NCBI RefSeq assembly: GCF_014206875.1
Contig: NZ_JACIJO010000003.1
Span: 1,258,660 to 1,322,659 of the forward strand
DNA length: 64,000 nt
Origin: Algoriphagus iocasae
GTDB taxonomy: Bacteria; Bacteroidota; Bacteroidia; Cytophagales; Cyclobacteriaceae
Direction of reading: 5' to 3'
In this document: piece after piece, positions 62,599-64,000 of the stretch
Layout of the letters: the number at the start of each line of letters is the position of its first letter
Numbering within the stretch: the first letter of the stretch is position 1
The notes under the pieces: generated by a model
Database searches by the model: none
What the model was told of the DNA's origin: nothing
The model's input: the letters and a program-made list of their open reading frames with translations, nothing else
Made by a program: the position numbers and the translations under genes

Positions 62599-62665
62599 CA
62601 TGTCCAAGCATAAAAACCAATAAATAGCACTGAATAGACACCATTTATTTCTTCTGGAAATCAGA

Positions 62666-63505
62666 TTACAATCCGATTTTTTTCTTGATAGCTCTTAATT
62701 TTTTTAAAGGATGGTTTCGAATGAATCGACGAAGCAACCATGGCGAAAACCTATTTAGCCAAAGGGTGACTCCTTCCATTCCTCCTACATAAAATTCCTC
62801 TTTTTGTTTTGAAATAGCTCTGATCATTTCCCTTACGGCTTTTTCAGTAGGGTAGGCTTTTTTAAATGCTGTTTCTACTTTTCCATAATTTTCTCCTTGC
62901 CCCATGACTGCATGGGCGGTAATTTCAGTCTGAATTATCCCTGGAATAAGTATAGAAATGGAAATTCCTGAATCCATCAATTCACTTCGTAAAGATTCGA
63001 AAAATCCATGCAATGCATGTTTTGGAGCAGAATAGGCCGCTAATTTTGGAACACCATATTTTCCGGAAAGGCTACTGACTACCACCAATTGCCCGGATTT
63101 TTGGGATATGAAACGAGGCAATAGGCTTTTTGTCAAAACCACAGCTCCAAAATAATTGATGTTCATCAGCTTTTGATCTGTCTCGATTGAGGTGTTGATA
63201 GCGAAATCTCTAACAGCCATTCCTGCATTATTGATGAGAATATCAATCCTTCCATAAAAACTCAAGGCTTCTTTGGCTTTACCCGGAAGTTCAGAAAGGT
63301 TCTCCAAGTCAATAGGTAAAACTTTGGCTGAACCGGGATTTCTAGGAAGTTGAGAGTTTACTCGCTTTAGTTTCCCTTCATTTCTAGCTGAAATAATGAG
63401 CTTTGCTCCAAAATCTGAGAATTGATAACACATTTCCTCACCGATACCTGAAGATGCTCCAGTGATCCAGATGACTTTTCCTTGAAAATGTGATTTTAAA
63501 CTCAT
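62666..63505 (-). CDS. SDR family oxidoreductase
   Basis: A 279-residue short-chain dehydrogenase/reductase. The NAD(P) motif ITGASSGIGEEM lies at residues 14-25, INNAGMAVRD follows, and the catalytic Ser-Tyr-Lys set is in VVSSLSGKYGVPKLAAYSA and PKHAL. The C-terminal basic region (LRRFIRNHPLKKLRAIKKK) is like the DHRS7B-type group and may touch membrane. Substrates could be ketones, steroids or lipids. It has no clear operon partner. Confidence 0.88.
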   Translation of the reverse strand: MSLKSHFQGKVIWITGASSGIGEEMCYQFSDFGAKLIISARNEGKLKRVNSQLPRNPGSAKVLPIDLENLSELPGKAKEALSFYGRIDILINNAGMAVRDFAINTSIETDQKLMNINYFGAVVLTKSLLPRFISQKSGQLVVVSSLSGKYGVPKLAAYSAPKHALHGFFESLRSELMDSGISISILIPGIIQTEITAHAVMGQGENYGKVETAFKKAYPTEKAVREMIRAISKQKEEFYVGGMEGVTLWLNRFSPWLLRRFIRNHPLKKLRAIKKKIGL

Positions 63506-63587
63506 AAAAAGTTAATTGATAAAGTATTGTATATCAATTTACTAAAATCCTGACATTGTCAATTTCCCGGAAAACTCAACAAATAAA

Positions 63588-63620
63588 AAATGCTCGCAGA
63601 ATGAATCTACGAGCATTTAT
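63588..63620 (-). terminator. Terminator of the right-edge gene
   Basis: A 9-bp stem, AAATGCTCG and its complement, is followed on the minus strand by a T-rich run (TTTTTTATTTG). Confidence 0.85.
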
Positions 63621-63669
63621 TTATCTAATAATTCCGCTTAGGAAGACAGCTAAGCACTACTGTTTTTGA

Positions 63670-64000
63670 CTAATTACTGTTGACTGCTTTCGCTTCTTTC
63701 ACCAATTCCTCATTTCCATCTTCCAATCCAGAGGCTATAAAAGCATCTATTTCAGCGTTTCTTTCTTGACCTTTTTTCAATAATACTCCTAAAGCAATCA
63801 TCACTCCAATACGAGTTCCAACTTTCTTAGCAGCAGTGTTGAATAATGGCTCTAATTCTTCATAAGTAACTTCTTCCGCCAATTTCGCTATATCAGCTCT
63901 TGCCGCTGCCAACTTATCTCCAGATAGATTAGTATACTTCTTAGCTATCTTTTGGATTTCATTCAAAGCAGATCTTTGTCCTTGAGCTTGTCCACCTCCT
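63670..64000 (-). CDS. Hypothetical helical protein, N-terminus beyond the window
   Basis: The last 98 residues from a TTG at 63966 look complete, but the frame stays open upstream to the edge, with residues GGGQAQGQRSAL before that TTG. It is therefore probably the C-terminal part of a longer gene, with a Gly/Gln-rich linker before the helical domain (KYTNLSGDKLAAARADIAKL). The domain is amphipathic, with one possible membrane-facing helix (VGTRIGVMIALGVLL). I cannot assign a family. The terminator at 63588 ends it. Confidence 0.5.
   Translation of the reverse strand, partial: GGGQAQGQRSALNEIQKIAKKYTNLSGDKLAAARADIAKLAEEVTYEELEPLFNTAAKKVGTRIGVMIALGVLLKKGQERNAEIDAFIASGLEDGNEELVKEAKAVNSN

Noticed and set aside
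1..64000. CRISPR arrays, insertion sequences, prophage, tRNA and rRNA genes
   Set aside because: No regularly spaced repeats, transposase-like frames, integrase genes or cloverleaf sequences were noticed on either strand.

Overview
The window is a 64 kb chromosomal stretch from a member of the Bacteroidota, most likely of the order Cytophagales and the Cyclobacteriaceae/Algoriphagus type. The evidence is an AT-rich genome with compact operons, two large TonB-dependent receptors with N-terminal carboxypeptidase-like domains, DUF4374, DUF2911 and DUF2147 proteins, DUF3098 next to ftsX and uppP, an acylated-ornithine type arginine operon, no clear Shine-Dalgarno sites, and a few promoters with the Bacteroidota -7 box TAnnTTTG. 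I see no rRNA, tRNA, phage, insertion sequence or CRISPR array. The genus assignment is an inference.

Layout. 1-2.5 kb: envelope and cell-division genes (uppP, cut by the left edge, a DUF3098 protein, ftsX) and pdeM. 3.0-5.7 kb: methionine genes metX-metY behind a SAM-I riboswitch, with a candidate small ORF between the aptamer and metY. 5.8-8 kb: a carbonic anhydrase/SulP transporter pair. 8-16.7 kb: the arginine operon in the order GNAT acyltransferase-argG-argC-argD-argF'-argB-argE-argH. It is preceded by an unannotated 39-codon ORF whose C-terminus is rich in arginine codons, a strong candidate for an arginine-sensing leader peptide. 16.9-19 kb: a class V aminotransferase, a tiny zinc-ribbon membrane protein and a DsbA/FrnE-type oxidoreductase.

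19.2-23.1 kb: a TonB receptor plus DUF4374 lipoprotein (XusAB-like iron-chelate uptake) with nested palindromes upstream. 23-29.5 kb: an SMP-30-like protein, a beta-propeller protein, a DUF2236 protein, a DUF2752/TM2 pair, a CAP-domain protein, a VLRF1/Vms1-type release-factor homologue, and small unknown proteins. 29.5-39.5 kb: the helicase HrpB, a TonB receptor with an iron-complex ABC importer, and a DbpA-like RNA helicase whose motif II reads DEFD.

39.7-50.2 kb: an AraD1/GguC-type protein, DUF2911 and Gfo/Idh/MocA proteins, an MBL-fold enzyme, and a molybdenum-hydroxylase block (two-subunit enzyme, cysteine desulfurase, MobA-like cytidylyltransferase and XdhC). 50.4-64 kb: secreted peptidases (M20 and M13), a second MBL-fold paralogue, a 1020-residue sortilin-like BNR-repeat protein, a secreted clan-D-like glycoside hydrolase with an inserted sandwich domain, an SDR oxidoreductase, and a gene cut by the right edge.

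The least-described material lies in the short non-coding or tiny-ORF stretches: the arginine leader, the SAM-riboswitch-linked ORF, the nested palindrome ahead of the iron receptor, and a pair of terminators with no annotated gene in front of them at 57.4 kb.
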